This document shows positions 16,878-26,511 of a stretch of DNA of 47,422 nucleotides, piece after piece (the first letter of the stretch is position 1; each line of letters opens with the position of its first letter). The notes under the pieces are model-generated. The model had not been told where the DNA came from and did no database searches. It saw only the letters and a list, made by a program, of their open reading frames with translations. The position numbers and the translations under genes are program-made. Source of the DNA: Butyricicoccus sp. (lineage in GTDB: Bacteria; Bacillota; Clostridia; Oscillospirales; Butyricicoccaceae); NCBI GenBank assembly GCA_020025755.1, contig JAHHRO010000012.1, positions 1 through 47,422 of the forward strand. Direction: 5' to 3'.

Positions 16878-19800
16878 ATGCGTACACAACGTAATATCCG
16901 ATGGCGAGGGCAGATGCCGCGCCAACTGACGGCACTGTTACTTACAACAACGATGAATATGGGGGCTGTACCGATGGCTTTTGCGGCTGAAGCAAGACGA
17001 GATGTGCCAAATAGCAATACACAGGTTTCTTCTCCTGTGGAGACTGTATATCTCAATACATATAAGGAAACCGAGCGCGCGATTGATTTCAATGATCATT
17101 GGCGTTTTTACTTGGGGGATATTTCCGGTGCGCATGCCGCTGCATTCAATGATGCTGCATGGAAGGACGTAAACCTGCCGCATGATTACAGCATAGAGCA
17201 GGCATACACCAGCGCAGGGGAAGCGGAGAGCGGATACCTGTCGGGCGGCATCGGATGGTATCGCAAAACCTTTACCATTGATCCTTCATGGAAAGAAAAC
17301 AAACGTCTTTCCATCCATTTTGATGGTGTATATATGAATGCGGAGGTGTATCTCAACGGTAAAAAGCTGGGTGCACATCCGTATGGCTATACTGCGTTTT
17401 CCTTTGAACTGCCTTCTGATCTTCTGACAACAGGCGAGAACGTGCTTGCTGTCAAGGTCAATAATAAGATTCCGTCCAGCCGTTGGTATTCAGGCAGCGG
17501 TATCTATCGGAATGTAACGCTCAATGTAACCGATCCGGTGCACGTTGCGCCCAATGGTGTCACTGTAACTACACCAGATATTGCGCAGAATAAGGGAACC
17601 GTCAAGATCCAAACCGAGATCGCAAACGACAGCACAGCGGCAGCTGAGGGCATCACTGTGGAAAGCAGTGTGCGCAAGGGCAGCCGTGTGGTGGCAAAGA
17701 CAAGCACACCGGTGGAAGCACTCAAGGCGGATGGACGCATTATGGTGGAAAGTCAGTTGGACGTTGCAAACCCTGCGTTGTGGAATGTATGGGATCAGGG
17801 TGACCCAAACCTGTATGTATTGCATACCGAACTCAAAAAGGGAGATCAGGTGATTGACACCTATGATACCGAATTTGGTTTCCGCTATTTTAACTTTGAT
17901 GTTGCATCTGGCTTCTCGCTCAATGGCAAGCCCATGAAGCTGCGCGGCGTATGCATGCATCATGATCAGGGTGCGCTGGGAAGCGAAGCATGGCACCGTG
18001 CAATCGAGCGTCAGGTGCAGACATTGAAAGAAATGGGCTGCAACGCGATCCGCGTGACCCACAATCCGGCGGCAGAGAGCCTGATCGAAATTTGCAATGC
18101 ACAGGGTATGCTGGTGATCGATGAGGCATTCGATACTTGGACCAATCCGAAAAATGGCAATACCAACGACTATTCGGGGTATTTCAATCAGACGATCGGT
18201 GCGGAAAACGCCATTGAAGGCGGCAAGCCGGATATGACGTGGGCGGAATATGATACCAAGGCAATGGTTGCCCGCGGCAAGAATGCACCATCTGTTATCA
18301 TGTGGTCGCTGGGCAATGAAATTTTTGAGGGTCTCGATGGCAGTGCGAAAACATCTGATTATCCGAAGCATGCACAGAACCTCATTCGCTGGGTCAAGGA
18401 AGTAGATACCTCTCGTCCGGTGACCATTGGCGATAACAGAAGAAGCACGGGTGATGATGTGCCCGGTCAGGTGATGGAGGTCATCAACAAAGAAGGCGGC
18501 ATTGTTGGCTTCAACTATGCACAGGAAGAACAGATTGCAGCCGGCCATGAAAAGGGCTGGAAAATGTATGGTTCGGAGACGGCTTCTGCGGTCAACAGCC
18601 GTGGGGTATATGAATATAAGGGGCCTGACAAGAACGAAAAGGGTGAATTCAATGGCGTGAGCCAGACGGACAACCAGATGCTGACGGCGTATGACAAGAG
18701 CCGCGTGGGCTGGGGTGCTGTGGCAAGCGATGCATGGTGGCGTACCATTCGTTATGACTACAATGCAGGCGAATTTATCTGGACGGGCTTCGACTATCTG
18801 GGCGAGCCGACTCCATGGAATGGCACTTCTCCCGGCTCTGCAACAGACAACTTTGAGGTTGCGCCCAAGTCCTCTTACTTTGGCATCATTGATACGACAG
18901 GTTTCCCGAAGGATTCCTATTATCTGTATCAGAGTCTGTGGAACGATCAGGTGAATACCCTGCATGTCCTGCCGACTTGGAATGCATCCGATGTGCACAA
19001 GGATGAGAATGGCAAGGTCGAGGTTGCAGTTTACAGCGATGCACCAGTGATCAAGCTGTATCTGAATGACCATGAGATTGGTACTGCCAAGGCAGAGATC
19101 AAGGAGAGTGACACCAAAAAGTATCAGTATCAGATTTATGTGGCAGGTACGATGACGGAGGGTGACAATACATTTGTGGAGCAGAAGGGATATGAGAGCC
19201 TGTATGCGACCTTCCAGATACCCTATGAAGCAGGCAAGCTGACAGCAAAGGCATTTGAGGCAGACGGTAAGACCGAGATCAAAAAGACGACCGGACGCAG
19301 CGTGGTTGAGACAACAGGCGAAGCAAAGAAGCTGGCAGTGTCAGCAGATCGTCCGCAGATCACGGCAGACGGAAGGGATCTCAGCTATATCACGATTGAT
19401 GTACAGGATGCAAATGGCAAGTTTGTCAACGGCGCCGAGCCAACAATTTCGCTGAGCATCGAGGGAGACGGAAAGATTTTAGGCGTAGACAATGGCAAGC
19501 AGGCCGATCATACGCCGTATACCAATACCACACGCAATGCGGCACGCGGCAAGCTGCTGGCAATCGTACAGTCTACCAATAAATCGGGCGCATTCAAGCT
19601 GACTGCGAAGGCAGATGGCTTGGAGACCGGCTCTGTGACGGTCAAAACGGAAGCGGACAAGAGCGCGCAGAATGTTGTGGACAGCGCAGAATACTCTAAA
19701 AATTATTATGTCAAGGTCGGCAATCAGCCAGAACTTCCGAAGCAGATCAAGATAACGCTGGGTGGCGATAAGCCCGAAAGCAAGAGCGTTGTATGGGATA

Positions 19801-20813
19801 CAGAGGGATTGGATACCGGCAAGGCAGGAACCACGCGGGTAAAGGGAACGGTTCAGGTTGGTCAGGATCAGGCGCTTGAGGTATCGGTCAATGTGACAAT
19901 GGTAGATCAGATTGCAGCCCTTCAGAACTATTCCACCGCTGTGGCAGTTGGGGCAGCAACGGCAAATCTGCCTGAGACCCTGCCAGCGATCCTTGCAAAT
20001 GGAGAACGTTCCGGTGCTTCGTTCCCTGTGACGTGGGATCAGAGCAAGTTGGATCTCCAGACCCCCAATACCTATGTTGTGACAGGTACTGCACAGGTGT
20101 TTGGCATGGAAATGCATCCAACTGCAACGGTGCGTGTCTCCAAGGGTAAGGTTGAGCCGAGCGGTAATGTGGCACCCAAGGCAGCTGAGCTCCTGCTCGG
20201 AAATCGGTCCCAGACAAATGAACTGAGCGCAGTGCGCGACGGGAAGAAGTCGGCGGAGGAAGCTGCTTGGGAAGGTCAGGGCGAGATAAAGTTCCGCTAT
20301 GACACTGCCCAGAATATGGCACAGGTAAAGCTATATCTGAAGGGTTCCGCACCAGCGGCAGAGTCCATCCATGTAGAATGGTCAGCAGACGGTAAGACCT
20401 GGAAGGGACTCAATGAAACTGTGAAGGAAGAACACAAGGATGGACTGACCATTCGCACTTATTCCTTTGATTTGGTTTCCGCGGTTTGGATGAAGGTGAA
20501 ATTCGACGAGAAGGTACAGGTCACAGAGACCGAGTTGATCACAGGCACACCGCGCTTTGAGTTTGGTGCGAGTGAAAAGCTGGAATCCTTGCAGGTTGGA
20601 AGCCAGACAGCGGATGCGCATGCATTGGAAAGCAGAAAATTCACAGTATCGCAGTCAGGCGTGACCGAAAAGGATGTGAGGGCAGTCGGTAAGGACAATG
20701 CGAGTGTGACCATCCTGCCTGCACAGGATCAGGCGATTCGGATTTTCACCGAGTCAGAGGATCATACCAAGCAGGGCGTATACACCATTATGCTCGGTGA
20801 AAATAAAGCATAA
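16878..20813 (+). CDS. secreted GH2 glycoside hydrolase, beta-galactosidase-like, multi-domain
   Basis: A 1311-residue exported enzyme with a signal peptide through about residue 36 (…GAVPMAFA). The GH2 sugar-binding domain lies at about 60-215, the GH2 Ig-like domain at about 220-330 and the TIM barrel at about 335-630. The acid/base is E481 in WSLGNE and the nucleophile E567 in YGSETAS. A DUF4982-like domain follows (about 690-740), then an invasin/Ig-like domain, two Big_4-type Ig domains (about 930-1085), an F5/8-type-C-like beta domain (about 1095-1230) and a short C-terminal Ig-like module. It has no SLH or sortase anchor. It probably removes terminal beta-linked sugars from host or plant glycans; galactose is likely, but beta-glucuronide or mannose cannot be excluded. 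GATAGGAGG precedes the start region. Confidence 0.9.
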   Translation: MRTQRNIRWRGQMPRQLTALLLTTTMNMGAVPMAFAAEARRDVPNSNTQVSSPVETVYLNTYKETERAIDFNDHWRFYLGDISGAHAAAFNDAAWKDVNLPHDYSIEQAYTSAGEAESGYLSGGIGWYRKTFTIDPSWKENKRLSIHFDGVYMNAEVYLNGKKLGAHPYGYTAFSFELPSDLLTTGENVLAVKVNNKIPSSRWYSGSGIYRNVTLNVTDPVHVAPNGVTVTTPDIAQNKGTVKIQTEIANDSTAAAEGITVESSVRKGSRVVAKTSTPVEALKADGRIMVESQLDVANPALWNVWDQGDPNLYVLHTELKKGDQVIDTYDTEFGFRYFNFDVASGFSLNGKPMKLRGVCMHHDQGALGSEAWHRAIERQVQTLKEMGCNAIRVTHNPAAESLIEICNAQGMLVIDEAFDTWTNPKNGNTNDYSGYFNQTIGAENAIEGGKPDMTWAEYDTKAMVARGKNAPSVIMWSLGNEIFEGLDGSAKTSDYPKHAQNLIRWVKEVDTSRPVTIGDNRRSTGDDVPGQVMEVINKEGGIVGFNYAQEEQIAAGHEKGWKMYGSETASAVNSRGVYEYKGPDKNEKGEFNGVSQTDNQMLTAYDKSRVGWGAVASDAWWRTIRYDYNAGEFIWTGFDYLGEPTPWNGTSPGSATDNFEVAPKSSYFGIIDTTGFPKDSYYLYQSLWNDQVNTLHVLPTWNASDVHKDENGKVEVAVYSDAPVIKLYLNDHEIGTAKAEIKESDTKKYQYQIYVAGTMTEGDNTFVEQKGYESLYATFQIPYEAGKLTAKAFEADGKTEIKKTTGRSVVETTGEAKKLAVSADRPQITADGRDLSYITIDVQDANGKFVNGAEPTISLSIEGDGKILGVDNGKQADHTPYTNTTRNAARGKLLAIVQSTNKSGAFKLTAKADGLETGSVTVKTEADKSAQNVVDSAEYSKNYYVKVGNQPELPKQIKITLGGDKPESKSVVWDTEGLDTGKAGTTRVKGTVQVGQDQALEVSVNVTMVDQIAALQNYSTAVAVGAATANLPETLPAILANGERSGASFPVTWDQSKLDLQTPNTYVVTGTAQVFGMEMHPTATVRVSKGKVEPSGNVAPKAAELLLGNRSQTNELSAVRDGKKSAEEAAWEGQGEIKFRYDTAQNMAQVKLYLKGSAPAAESIHVEWSADGKTWKGLNETVKEEHKDGLTIRTYSFDLVSAVWMKVKFDEKVQVTETELITGTPRFEFGASEKLESLQVGSQTADAHALESRKFTVSQSGVTEKDVRAVGKDNASVTILPAQDQAIRIFTESEDHTKQGVYTIMLGENKA

Positions 20814-20981
20814 GCATAAAATGCTGCAAAAAAAATAGGTTTAGAAACAACAGAGTGCTGTCAACTGAAATATGACAGGTTCTGCGATGTAATATGCACA
20901 AAAAAGCAGAGGAAATTTCAGTAAAAAATGCAACTTTACTAAAATTATGTCTGGGTGTATAGTTGTAGAGTAAACCTGAGA

Positions 20982-21017
20982 AACAAGAGTCTTTTCCTTA
21001 AGGTTAAGGCTCTTGTT
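20982..21017 (+). promoter_or_regulatory. 12-bp hairpin between the GH2 genes
   Basis: AACAAGAGTCTT and AAGGCTCTTGTT form a 12-bp stem with one G-U pair. The loop itself contains the palindrome CCTTAAGG. It is followed by CCGTTTCAC, not a clean T-run. It lies about 55 nt before the second GH2 start, so it could be a weak terminator of the first gene or an attenuator or antiterminator target for the second. Confidence 0.5.
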
Positions 21018-21071
21018 CCGTTTCACAATGAAAATGAGAAAAGAAAAAATCGAGGAAGGGGCAAACCAAAT

Positions 21072-24000
21072 ATGCAGAACAGAGCAAAAAGATGGCTTGC
21101 AGGTACACTATCCGGAACCTTGCTGCTCGGATGTATGCCGAGCGCGTTTGCGGCAACCGAGCCGGTGCTTACCAATGAGGCAGCGGCATCCTATGCGGCG
21201 GCAAATGCAGAATTGCCTTACCGCAATGTTTTGAGCAGTAAGACAAACCAGAAGAAGCTGAACGCGCAGCAGACCTATGACAGTGTGCTGGAACTGTATG
21301 AGTCTTACTTTCAGGACAGTGTGCGCTTCACCGAGGATGGATCACAGGCCAAGGTGACAGGGGAAGAATGGTTCAATGATATTGAAACCGTCGGCATCAA
21401 CCGGGAACGCGCTAAGACACAGTTCATCCCGTATGATGATGCAGAGAAGGCATTTGCAGCGGAAAAGAGCGTGCTGGACAAGGTCGGCGCAGAGTCCTCT
21501 GCATATTATAAGAAACTTTCCGATACAGAGTGGGATTTTGCACTGGTAGACAATCCGGAAGAAGCAAAGAAAAAGGACAAGGAATGGCTGTCCAAGGATT
21601 ATTCCGGCAAGGATTTCCAGAAAGAATATGTGCCGGCATCGTGGCAGACCTACCGCAATGCAGATGGCACATTTAAGTATGATGAGCCAATGTATACAAA
21701 CCATGGCTTCCCATGGCAGAAGAACATTCAGGAGGAAGATTATAAGACTCCGCAGGCACCAACCAAGAAAAATCCGGTGGGTTATTATCGCACTACCTTT
21801 ACCTTGGATGACGGCTGGAAAGACCGTGAAACCTTTATCTCTCTGCAAAGTGTAGAATCTGCATATTATCTGTATGTCAATGGAAAGCCGGTCGGCTACT
21901 CAACGGACAGTTTTACAGCGCATGATTTCAACATCACACCATATTTGCAGGACGGAGAGAACACCATCGCGATCAAGGTGTTCCGCTGGTCGATTGGCAG
22001 CTGGTTGGAAAATCAGGACTTCATCCGTCAGAGCGGTATCTATCGCGATGTCTATCTGTACTCCAAGGGTGAGGCAGAGGTGCGCGATTACTTTGTAAAA
22101 ACCGACTTTACGAACAAGCAGGATCTGGTCAACAGTGATGTCACCCTGAATGTTGAAACGACCCTCCGTGGTCTCAAAAATACAGCAGACAAAAATTATA
22201 AGGTGGCGGCGAGACTGCGCAGCAAGGACGGCAAGGAAGTGGCACGCGCAGAAACCCAGTCTGTGACCGTTAAGGCGGCTGGAACGAATGCGGAAGCCAA
22301 GCTGCGTGATGCAGGCACGACCATCACAAGCACGATGCAGGTCACAAATCCGGATAAGTGGTTCCCAGACACACCGAATCTGTATTATCTGGAGATCGTT
22401 TTGCAGGATGAGAGCGGCAAGGCGATCGAGACGATCGTAGAGCGGATCGGTTTCCGTGATCTGCGCAAAGTGACAACACAGAAGAAGAACGAAAATGGAC
22501 AGTTCCTTGAACAGCTGCAAATCAATGGAAAACAGATGGTACTGCGCGGTGTAAACCGTCATGATGCCGATGTAGAAAAGGGTCATGCGGTTGGCTTCCA
22601 AAGCTACCTCACGGACCTCACCACCATGAAGCAGCATAATCTCAACGCGATCCGTACCTCGCATTATCCGAATGATGCAGTGATGTATGATCTGGCAGAT
22701 GAACTGGGTCTGTATATCTGTATGGATGCAAACATTGAGAGCCACCGTGCAGCCTTCACAGGCGCACGCGTTCCGACAGGACCTAAGGAGACCGGAGAAT
22801 ACAAGGAATGGGTCGCTCCGGTCCTCGATCGCAATGCAAATATGATCGAGCACTACAAGAACAATCCATCCGTTGTGATCTGGTCGTCGAACAATGAGGC
22901 GCAGTATGCCAAGGTGCCATACAACAGCCATTCCTGCTTCTGGGTGGCTTCCATGTATGCGCTCAGACGTGACCCATCCCGCTTCAGAAAGAGCGAACGT
23001 GCTTCTGCATATCAGGAGCAGGTACAGTCGGGCGATCCGTGGTCGCTGGAGTCCCGTATACAGAACATCGTTGACCTGCACAGCACCCAGTACGCGCTGC
23101 CGGGCGGTGTAAATGCATATAACGATGTGCAGCCCTATGTACATTCCGAGTACGATCATGCAATGGGACAGTCCTACGGCAATGCAAAGGAGCATTGGGA
23201 AGTGATCCGTGACCGTGATAACGTCAACGGCGGTTTCATTTGGGATTATATCGACCAGTCTATTCGTACCGTCAATAAGAATGATAAGTCCGATGAATTC
23301 TGGGGCTATGGCGGAGACTGGATTGACAAGGAATACAACGACAACGCATTCTGCGGCAATGGTCTTGCCTATGCAGATCATACCCCAAGCCCGAAGCTGA
23401 GAGAGGCAAAGAAGGTACACCAGCAGGTGAACTTCTATCTGGACAAGACAGAGACGGCACCGACCGATCCGCTCACTGTCAAGATGGTCAATGAGTATGA
23501 GAATACGCCAATGAGTGCATTCGATGTGACATGGTCCATCTATCGCGACAATGGCAGCGACAAGCCGCTGGCAAAGCAGACAGTAACAAGTAGCCTTGGC
23601 GCGATCAAGGGTCAGTCCATCAACACCAACTTTGAAACGATCACCATTGATCTGGCGCGTGTATTGCCGGACTTCAAACCGGTTGCAGGTGAGGATTATT
23701 TCCTTGATTTCAGTGTAAAGCTGAAAGAAGATGTAAACTGGGGTGCAAAGGCTGGTTTTGAGGTTGCGCATGAACAGTTTGAACTGAACTTTACCGAGCA
23801 GGCGGAGCAGCCCCGTATGAATGTCGAGAATGCACCGGCATTTGAGAGCATGACGGAAAAGGGCGATCAGCTGGTTTTGACAGGTACAACCGACCAGAAG
23901 CAGAAGTTTGAGATTGCACTCAATCAGAAGAAGGGCACCATCGATTCCTATAAACTCGATGGCAATACCGTTTTGACAGCAGGTCCGGAGCAGAGTATCT

Positions 24001-25757
24001 ACCGTGCGCAGACCTATAATGATACCACCGCATACTGGGAGGAAAAGAGCCAGAATGCAGGCGCACCGGATAACCTGAGTGCAGTCGAGGTCAAGCTGGA
24101 TAAGGATTCTGCAAAGAACAAAGTGACCCTGTCGCTGGCAGGCGATATGCAGGTCGATGCGTCTATGCGGATGGAGTATGAGATCTATGGCAACGGTGAG
24201 ATCATTGTACATGATCAGTTCTCCCCAAAGAGCGATTTTGCCAAGGAGGGCGGTCTGGCAAAGGTCGGCTCCCGTATGATCGTAAACAGCGCGTATGACA
24301 ACTTCAAGTATTATGGACGCGGACCTTGGGATACTTATGTAGACCGTGAAAGCGCGGCAAGGATCGCCGTTTATGAGAACAAGACCGCAGACAGCTTTGA
24401 TCGTAAAATGATAAAGCCGCAGGAAAATGGCAACCATACCGATGTGCGCTGGACTTCTCTGACCGATGACAAGGGAACCGGACTGCTGGTTTCCGCGGAT
24501 GGAACGATCGAGACCTCTGCCCTGCCATATACCGCAGAAGAACTCAACAGCAAGGGATATGACAGCGCAGTATACAGACACCCGAACAAGGTACCGATGC
24601 GTAAGGATACCGTGGTATGGAGCATCGACTATAAGCAGCGCGGCGTTTCGGATACCGCATTTATGGGACATACCCCGCTCGATGGCTATCAAGTACCGAC
24701 CGATCAGGATTACAGCTATTCTTACCGTATTACACCAATCACGGCACAGAGCGATGTGTTTCAGATCAGCAATGAAAAGTTTGCCGCAGACAAGGCGAGC
24801 CATGCTGAACAGAAGCCGACGGTGGATCAGAAAGAAACGATCAGAACCATTACGTTCAATACCGCTGGCGGTACCGAGATGAAGGCAATGGAGCTTGCGG
24901 ATGGTGCACTGCTTAGGGAGAAGGAAATCCCTCAGCCGACCAAACAAGGTTATACCTTTGCTGGCTGGTGGAACTATAACTTTACACAGGCGTTTGATTT
25001 CAATCAGCCGATCGTACAGGATACCACCCTGTATGCAAAGTGGAACGAAGATGAAACCGCTGCTGCAAAGCAGGAACAGAAGCCGGAAGCAAAGCCCGAA
25101 GTAAAACCGGAACAGAAGCCGGAAGCAAAGCCTGAAGCAAAACCGGAGCAGAAGCCGGAAGCAAAGCCTGAAGCAAAACCGGAGCAGAAGCCGGAGACAA
25201 AACCCGAAGCAAAGCCAACTGCACCAAAGGTGAAGACCATTGCAGCCGTTGCAGGCAAGCCGGAGTCCATTGCGGCATACACCGATCTCAAGACGCACTG
25301 GGCAAAGGATGCGATTGCGTGGACGGTTACAAACAAGTTGTTTGTGGGTGCATATCCGACTGCATTTGAGCCGGACAGCACCATGACACGCGGTATGCTG
25401 GTAACGGTTTTGTACCGTCTGGCAGGTCAGCCTGCCGCTGGACAGAGTGCATTTACCGATATACCCGCAGATGCATATTATAAGGATGCAGCTGCTTGGG
25501 CAAATGCACAGGGACTGGTATCCGGTGTGAGTGAAGGCAAATTTGCACCTGAGCAGAACGTGAAGTGCGAAGAACTTGCCATGATCCTCAATCGCTTTGC
25601 AGGCGAACCGGCTGGCACAGCGGATGCGATCACTTGGGCAGAGAAGGAGGGCTTATTGTCCGATCTGCCGGAGGGTACGGATCTCAAGGCTGGTGTTGAG
25701 GCGACCCGTGCACAGGTGGCGTCTATGCTCATGCGTCTGTATCAGAAGCTGGCATAA
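21072..25757 (+). CDS. SLH-anchored GH2 beta-galactosidase (LacZ type)
   Basis: A 1561-residue surface enzyme with a signal peptide (MQNRAKRWLAGTLSGTLLLG... to PSAFA). The long LacZ-type GH2 region has acid/base E609 (WSSNNEA; the usual form is WSLGNES) and nucleophile E693 (HSEYDHAMG). The bgal small domain lies near residues 970-1240, followed by an InlB/Listeria-Bacteroides repeat (TFAGWW...DTTLYAKW). Four 12-residue EQKPEAKPEAKP repeats form a wall-spanning linker, and three SLH modules at about 1375-1561 anchor it to the secondary wall polymer. It probably hydrolyses beta-galactosides at the surface. The start at 21072 is chosen for the signal peptide and GAGGAAGGGG upstream; a frame 39 codons longer would bury the signal peptide. 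Confidence 0.93.
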   Translation: MQNRAKRWLAGTLSGTLLLGCMPSAFAATEPVLTNEAAASYAAANAELPYRNVLSSKTNQKKLNAQQTYDSVLELYESYFQDSVRFTEDGSQAKVTGEEWFNDIETVGINRERAKTQFIPYDDAEKAFAAEKSVLDKVGAESSAYYKKLSDTEWDFALVDNPEEAKKKDKEWLSKDYSGKDFQKEYVPASWQTYRNADGTFKYDEPMYTNHGFPWQKNIQEEDYKTPQAPTKKNPVGYYRTTFTLDDGWKDRETFISLQSVESAYYLYVNGKPVGYSTDSFTAHDFNITPYLQDGENTIAIKVFRWSIGSWLENQDFIRQSGIYRDVYLYSKGEAEVRDYFVKTDFTNKQDLVNSDVTLNVETTLRGLKNTADKNYKVAARLRSKDGKEVARAETQSVTVKAAGTNAEAKLRDAGTTITSTMQVTNPDKWFPDTPNLYYLEIVLQDESGKAIETIVERIGFRDLRKVTTQKKNENGQFLEQLQINGKQMVLRGVNRHDADVEKGHAVGFQSYLTDLTTMKQHNLNAIRTSHYPNDAVMYDLADELGLYICMDANIESHRAAFTGARVPTGPKETGEYKEWVAPVLDRNANMIEHYKNNPSVVIWSSNNEAQYAKVPYNSHSCFWVASMYALRRDPSRFRKSERASAYQEQVQSGDPWSLESRIQNIVDLHSTQYALPGGVNAYNDVQPYVHSEYDHAMGQSYGNAKEHWEVIRDRDNVNGGFIWDYIDQSIRTVNKNDKSDEFWGYGGDWIDKEYNDNAFCGNGLAYADHTPSPKLREAKKVHQQVNFYLDKTETAPTDPLTVKMVNEYENTPMSAFDVTWSIYRDNGSDKPLAKQTVTSSLGAIKGQSINTNFETITIDLARVLPDFKPVAGEDYFLDFSVKLKEDVNWGAKAGFEVAHEQFELNFTEQAEQPRMNVENAPAFESMTEKGDQLVLTGTTDQKQKFEIALNQKKGTIDSYKLDGNTVLTAGPEQSIYRAQTYNDTTAYWEEKSQNAGAPDNLSAVEVKLDKDSAKNKVTLSLAGDMQVDASMRMEYEIYGNGEIIVHDQFSPKSDFAKEGGLAKVGSRMIVNSAYDNFKYYGRGPWDTYVDRESAARIAVYENKTADSFDRKMIKPQENGNHTDVRWTSLTDDKGTGLLVSADGTIETSALPYTAEELNSKGYDSAVYRHPNKVPMRKDTVVWSIDYKQRGVSDTAFMGHTPLDGYQVPTDQDYSYSYRITPITAQSDVFQISNEKFAADKASHAEQKPTVDQKETIRTITFNTAGGTEMKAMELADGALLREKEIPQPTKQGYTFAGWWNYNFTQAFDFNQPIVQDTTLYAKWNEDETAAAKQEQKPEAKPEVKPEQKPEAKPEAKPEQKPEAKPEAKPEQKPETKPEAKPTAPKVKTIAAVAGKPESIAAYTDLKTHWAKDAIAWTVTNKLFVGAYPTAFEPDSTMTRGMLVTVLYRLAGQPAAGQSAFTDIPADAYYKDAAAWANAQGLVSGVSEGKFAPEQNVKCEELAMILNRFAGEPAGTADAITWAEKEGLLSDLPEGTDLKAGVEATRAQVASMLMRLYQKLA
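25074..25217 (+). repeat. four tandem 36-nt repeats coding a PEKP linker
   Basis: Exactly four 36-nt units encode EQKPEAKPEVKP, EQKPEAKPEAKP (twice) and EQKPETKPEAKP. The Pro/Lys/Glu-rich linker lies between the InlB-type module and the SLH domains. Such arrays change length by slippage and act as rigid stalks. Confidence 0.95.
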
Positions 25758-25794
25758 GCCATATCGAAAAATCGAATCCTTTCAAACCTTTCAT

Positions 25795-25827
25795 GGACGG
25801 CTCTGAGGAGCCGTCCAAATTTTTTTG
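25795..25827 (+). terminator. rho-independent terminator
   Basis: The perfect 9-bp stem GGACGGCTC/GAGCCGTCC with loop TGAG is followed by AAATTTTTTT. It ends the GH2 transcript. Confidence 0.95.
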
Positions 25828-25856
25828 ATAAATGCAAAGAATTCTCAATTAGAGGG

Positions 25857-25886
25857 TTGACAGAAACTATACTGATAGGGTATAAT
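25857..25886 (+). promoter_or_regulatory. consensus promoter of ahpC
   Basis: A perfect TTGACA (25857-25862) and perfect TATAAT (25881-25886) are separated by 18 nt, about 60 nt before the AhpC start. Confidence 0.9.
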
Positions 25887-25918
25887 ATGCACATGAGTTA
25901 GCTAAAGGCAACTACGAG

Positions 25919-25933
25919 AATGATAATTATTTA
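25919..25933. promoter_or_regulatory. PerR/Fur-like operator
   Basis: The stretch AATGATAATTATTTA is centred on the palindrome ATAATTAT and resembles the 7-1-7 PerR/Fur box (TTATAATNATTATAA). It lies between the -10 and the ribosome binding site of the peroxiredoxin gene, where a peroxide-responsive repressor could act. The match is partial, so this is a suggestion. Confidence 0.4.
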
Positions 25934-25947
25934 GGAGGTTTTCTACT

Positions 25948-26511
25948 ATGTCTATGATTCAAAAAGAAGTTTCTGATTTTTCTGTGCAGGCGTTTTATAA
26001 TAATGGGTTCCAAACCGTGACGAAGGCGGATATGCTGGGGCATTGGAGCGTATTCTTCTTCTATCCGGCAGATTTCACCTTTGTCTGCCCGACTGAACTT
26101 GAGGATCTGGCAAACCGCTACGAAGAGTTCAAGAAGATCGGCTGCGAAATATATGCAGTATCCTGCGACACCCACTTCGTACATAAGGCTTGGCATGATG
26201 CTTCTGATCGTATCAAGAAGATCGAGTACCCCATGCTTGCTGATCCGACCCATGCACTGGCGAAGGATTTTGAGGTATACATCGAGGCTGACGGTCTTGC
26301 AGAGCGCGGCAGCTTTATCGTAAATCCAGAGGGTAAGATCGTTGCCTATGAAGTAACAGCTGGCAATGTTGGCAGAAATGCAGACGAGCTGCTCCGCCGC
26401 GTACAGGCTAGCCAGTTTGTGGCAGAGCATGGTGATGAGGTCTGCCCTGCAAAGTGGCAGCCGGGTGCTGAGACCCTCAAGCCGAGCCTCGATCTGGTAG
26501 GTCAGTTATGA
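25948..26511 (+). CDS. ahpC: alkyl hydroperoxide reductase C (2-Cys peroxiredoxin)
   Basis: A 187-residue typical 2-Cys peroxiredoxin that reduces H2O2, organic peroxides and peroxynitrite. The peroxidatic cysteine is C47 in FVCPTEL and the resolving cysteine C166 in EVCPAKW. Length and the DFTFVCPTELEDLA motif are those of AhpC. A strong TAGGAGG precedes the start. The stop overlaps the start of the reductase gene by 4 nt, so the enzyme pair is made in a coupled way. Confidence 0.97.
   Translation: MSMIQKEVSDFSVQAFYNNGFQTVTKADMLGHWSVFFFYPADFTFVCPTELEDLANRYEEFKKIGCEIYAVSCDTHFVHKAWHDASDRIKKIEYPMLADPTHALAKDFEVYIEADGLAERGSFIVNPEGKIVAYEVTAGNVGRNADELLRRVQASQFVAEHGDEVCPAKWQPGAETLKPSLDLVGQL

Noticed and set aside
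17490..19073. Long open frame antisense to the first GH2 gene
   Set aside because: No recognisable domain; the sense strand carries the GH2 active site.
25074..25217. Short regular repeats considered as a CRISPR array
   Set aside because: The units are contiguous, without spacers, in frame, and encode a Pro-rich linker.
21900..25298. Open frame of over 1100 codons antisense to the SLH-anchored GH2 gene
   Set aside because: The sense strand has signal peptide, GH2 catalytic residues, InlB repeat and SLH domains. The antisense frame has no family features and arises from the codon pattern.
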